Assembly: GCA_046542255.1 (NCBI GenBank)
Contig: JBKHBT010000074.1
Span: 1-16,414 of the forward strand
Length of the DNA stretch: 16,414 bases
DNA from: JBKHBT01 sp046542255
GTDB lineage: Bacteria > UBP14 > UBA6098 > JBKHBT01
Direction: 5' to 3'
The position numbers were made by a program, and so were the translations under genes. Below, piece after piece: positions 14,756-16,414 of this stretch; position 1 is the stretch's first letter, and each line of letters begins with the position of its first letter. The notes under the pieces were generated by a model. That model saw only the letters and a list, made by a program, of their open reading frames with translations, was not told where the DNA came from and searched no databases.

Positions 14756-14761
14756 ATTATA
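14756..14761 (-). promoter_or_regulatory. Candidate -10 box for the SDR-CPBP-MBL operon
   Basis: Minus-strand TATAAT about 18 bases before the ATG at 14737. No convincing -35 is present at 16-18 bp upstream (AGTTTT only). The placement implies a very short leader and favours the internal ATG over the TTG at 14773. Confidence 0.35.
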
Positions 14762-14787
14762 TGAATTTTCCAAGTTGAAAAACTATA

Positions 14788-14815
14788 TTGACAAAATTCG
14801 ATTATGTTCTATTTT
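14788..14815 (+). promoter_or_regulatory. Putative promoter of tRNA-Ser
   Basis: TTGACA (14788-14793), a 16-bp spacer and TATTTT (14810-14815) lie about 40 bases upstream of the mature tRNA 5' end. They point toward the tRNA and stand back to back with the SDR operon. Confidence 0.5.
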
Positions 14816-14855
14816 ATTCTCTTGGCGATGCCATCCATTGGTATTGTGCTTGAAT

Positions 14856-14942
14856 GGAGAGATAGTCCTAATTGGTAAGGCGGCGGTCTTGAAAACCGCT
14901 ATCGTTCAACGCGATGTGGGGGTTCGAGTCCCCCTCTCTCCG
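14856..14942 (+). tRNA. tRNA-Ser (anticodon UGA)
   Basis: 87 nt fold as a class II tRNA. The acceptor stem is GGAGAGA/TCTCTCC (14856-14862 with 14935-14941) and the discriminator is G (14942). The anticodon stem is GCGGT/ACCGC with loop CTTGAAA, so the anticodon TGA is at 14890-14892. A long variable arm pairs ATCG with CGAT, and the T-arm is GGGGG-TTCGAGT-CCCCC. The long variable arm and G discriminator agree with serine identity. CCA is not encoded. A T-rich stretch follows directly and may end transcription. Confidence 0.95.
14921..14942 (+). other. Candidate attachment site in the tRNA-Ser 3' end
   Basis: Tyrosine integrases commonly recombine in the T-arm and acceptor portion of tRNA genes. 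Here an integrase gene starts 120 bp downstream of the tRNA 3' end on the same strand. The matching direct repeat that would mark the other end of the element was not found in the window, so this is inferred from position. Confidence 0.4.
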
Positions 14943-14976
14943 TGTTTTTCTTTTTAATATCATCGCAAAAATAGAC

Positions 14977-15006
14977 TTGACAAGGGACTGTGACTTATCT
15001 TATGAT
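14977..15006 (+). promoter_or_regulatory. Putative promoter of the integrase gene
   Basis: TTGACA (14977-14982), an 18-bp spacer and TATGAT (15001-15006) lie about 55 bases before the chosen ATG. They leave a leader of roughly 50 nt that includes the ribosome-binding site AGGAG. Confidence 0.5.
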
Positions 15007-15061
15007 ATTCGTTAGAAGCGTTTGTGACCAAAATGTGTCTAAGCATGAGATAGGAGCTGCT

Positions 15062-16153
15062 ATGAGTTCAATAAAAAAAAGGAATGGAATATACCATACA
15101 GATTTTCGCTATAATGGCAAAAGAATCAGAAAATCGCTTGGCACTAAGAACAAAGCTGAAGCTAATAGTAAATTTCAGCAGCTTTTAATCCATTTAAAGT
15201 CTGAAGATAATGAAGAAAAGCAACGAATTAAGCAAATCAAACTTAATGAAGCCTTTAATAAGTTTGACGAGTATCTTTTAACTAGAAGTAGTTCTCGCAA
15301 TACATATAAGAGATATATTGGAAGCGTAAGGCTTTTCATTGAGTTTGTTGAAAATAAGCATGGAAATATTAATATCGACCAGGTATTATCTCGAGATTTC
15401 AATGATTTCCAAACTCAAAGATTGAAAAAAGTCAAACCGAAATCTGTGAATAATGATCGAACAGCAATTAATGAGTTTTTCAAATGGGCAGGTAACAATG
15501 ATTATTTACATGTGAACCCTATGGATAAAACAAAATCTATACCTGAGAAAGACAATAGGGAGATTACATTTTATTCTGTGGATGAAGTCAAAGCAATCCT
15601 TTCATATCACAAAAATCCGCATAAATGGAAGGCTAGAAATAAAACTAGACACAAGCATGTTTATGAAAGATTATATCCTTTTTGGCTTGCTCTTTACTCT
15701 ACAGGAATGCGCACAGGTGAGCTTCAGCATTTAGAATGGGATGATGTTAACTTAGAAAAAAACGAAATTTACATACGCTTTAAAGACGATTGGAAGCCAA
15801 AATCTTCCAAAGAGCGTGTTATACCTATAAATTCGCAGTTTAAAAAGGCATTCGAAATTCGTAAAGAGCTTTCTGAATCAGAAAAATATGTTTTCTCAAA
15901 AGGTGATGGTTCTAAGCTCAAGGATAAATATTTACTAGATAAATTAAGAGTGATTTTGAAAAATCTACATATTCAAGGTAATGTACATAAATTCAGACAT
16001 ACTTTCGCATCTCTTCACGCAATGAATGGCACTGATCTTCCAACATTGCAGAAACTACTCGGTCATGCAGATATAGCAACAACAATGAAATATGCACATT
16101 TATCCAATGAACATATTAAGAGACAAGCTAATAATTTGCCTGATTTAGTATAG
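15062..16153 (+). CDS. Tyrosine recombinase/phage-type integrase
   Basis: 363 residues. It would catalyse site-specific integration and excision of the element. An N-terminal arm-type DNA-binding domain (residues 1-45, SSIKKRNGIYHTDFRYNGKR) is followed by a core-binding SAM-like domain (about 60-150) and the catalytic domain (about 165-360). All catalytic residues are present: R217 in TGMRTGEL, K250 before ERVIPI, H309 and R312 in HKFRHTFAS, H335 in LLGHADI and nucleophile Y344 in TTMKYAHL. The gene therefore looks intact and possibly active. Start choice: ATG 15062 has AGGAG five bases upstream. An extension to GTG 14990 would overlap the promoter and add 24 residues unlike any integrase start. 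The adjacent tRNA-Ser is the likely target. Confidence 0.93.
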   Translation: MSSIKKRNGIYHTDFRYNGKRIRKSLGTKNKAEANSKFQQLLIHLKSEDNEEKQRIKQIKLNEAFNKFDEYLLTRSSSRNTYKRYIGSVRLFIEFVENKHGNINIDQVLSRDFNDFQTQRLKKVKPKSVNNDRTAINEFFKWAGNNDYLHVNPMDKTKSIPEKDNREITFYSVDEVKAILSYHKNPHKWKARNKTRHKHVYERLYPFWLALYSTGMRTGELQHLEWDDVNLEKNEIYIRFKDDWKPKSSKERVIPINSQFKKAFEIRKELSESEKYVFSKGDGSKLKDKYLLDKLRVILKNLHIQGNVHKFRHTFASLHAMNGTDLPTLQKLLGHADIATTMKYAHLSNEHIKRQANNLPDLV

Positions 16154-16231
16154 TTAGAAGCCTATTGATTTTACACTGCTTCCATTCAAGCTAATTTTAT
16201 TATATTTACTTTAGAGCTAGAGTGAGTAATA

Positions 16232-16414
16232 ATGCACAAAGAATCAAACAAACCACATAGATTATTATCAATTGTTCTATTGATTTTCCCATCAGTGTTT
16301 CCATGTTAGCTGTGGTGATAGAAATGAAGATAATGATGATGGCTCATCCACTGGAGACTGTTTAGAGGTTGATGGTGTATTGCACCGCTTTATAAGGCGA
16401 GAAAGTGTCCTTAA
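16232..16414 (+). pseudogene. Putative lipoprotein gene, 5' part, apparently frameshifted
   Basis: ATG 16232 opens a frame with a positively charged start and a hydrophobic stretch (MHKESNKPHRLLSIVLLIF) that stops at TAG 16307-16309. In the next frame, SCGDRNEDNDDGSSTG follows at 16308. This looks like the lipobox Cys (TGT 16311-16313) plus the usual Asp- and Ser-rich spacer of a mature lipoprotein, and it stays open to the window end. The two halves would form one classic type II signal peptide if a single base shift lay between 16281 and 16306. Nothing in the downstream part identifies a function. It may be a real lesion or a sequence error; it is unlikely to be programmed, since no slippery site is evident. 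Confidence 0.45.

Larger units (their letters stand above)
14943..16414 (+). mobile_element. Left end of a tRNA-associated integrative element
   Basis: The element starts after tRNA-Ser with an integrase gene, then a lipoprotein gene start, and runs off the right edge. The DNA is visibly more AT-rich and poorer in the TCGA/ATCGAT tetramers and hexamers that pepper the genes at 627-14737. This fits recent acquisition. The right boundary is not in view and the type (prophage, ICE or small island) is unknown. Confidence 0.6.

Noticed and set aside
14943..16414. Second attachment site duplicating the tRNA-Ser 3' end
   Set aside because: No copy of the T-arm or acceptor sequence was found after the integrase; it must lie outside the window if it exists.
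1..16414. CRISPR arrays or long tandem repeats
   Set aside because: No regularly spaced repeats were seen on reading through the window.

Overview
The window looks like chromosomal DNA from an uncultured or poorly known member of the FCB (Fibrobacteres-Chlorobi-Bacteroidetes) part of the bacterial tree. The main reason is a secreted beta-propeller protein at 627-2450 that ends in a type IX secretion (T9SS, Por) sorting domain of the NPFN...GVYLVHI type. A second large, Cys- and Asp-rich secreted protein has Ig-like modules of a style I associate with FCB and neighbouring candidate phyla. TGA is used as a stop and most genes have a Shine-Dalgarno sequence. I cannot place it to genus.

Layout. 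(1) 1-516 is a decayed left margin. The start of an IS3-type insertion sequence (minus strand, OrfA broken by an in-frame stop) abuts the C-terminal fragment of what looks like an MvaI/BcnI-type restriction endonuclease. (2) 627-6248 is a tight plus-strand cluster: T9SS cargo, QueG-like double [4Fe-4S] protein, DUF4416 protein, mnmG and rsmG. The first four genes overlap or lie close together. The cluster carries three 16-bp palindromes almost identical to the ParB-binding site parS: one inside the T9SS gene, one between mnmG and rsmG, and one over the rsmG start codon. This suggests an origin-proximal region, although parAB is not here. (3) 6276-9554 holds hrcA and grpE (heat-shock repressor and DnaK nucleotide-exchange factor), then a SAM methyltransferase and a RhaD-type class II aldolase. 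(4) 9736-12336 encodes the second secreted protein, which seems cut short at its C-terminus. (5) 14737-12363 is a minus-strand operon with overlapping genes: short-chain dehydrogenase, CPBP membrane protease, MBL-fold hydrolase. (6) 14856-16414 is a tRNA-Ser(UGA) gene followed by an intact tyrosine integrase and a frameshifted lipoprotein gene. It reads as the left end of an integrative element inserted at the tRNA.

The central part is ordinary housekeeping: tRNA wobble modification, 16S rRNA methylation and chaperone control. Both edges are mobile or decayed accessory DNA. The observations most worth checking are the parS-like sites without adjacent parAB, the restriction gene broken next to an IS, the T9SS cargo gene translationally coupled to an Fe-S protein that lacks the QueG catalytic aspartate motif, and the tRNA-linked integrase island. 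I did not find a clearly new multi-gene defence or biosynthetic system within the window.
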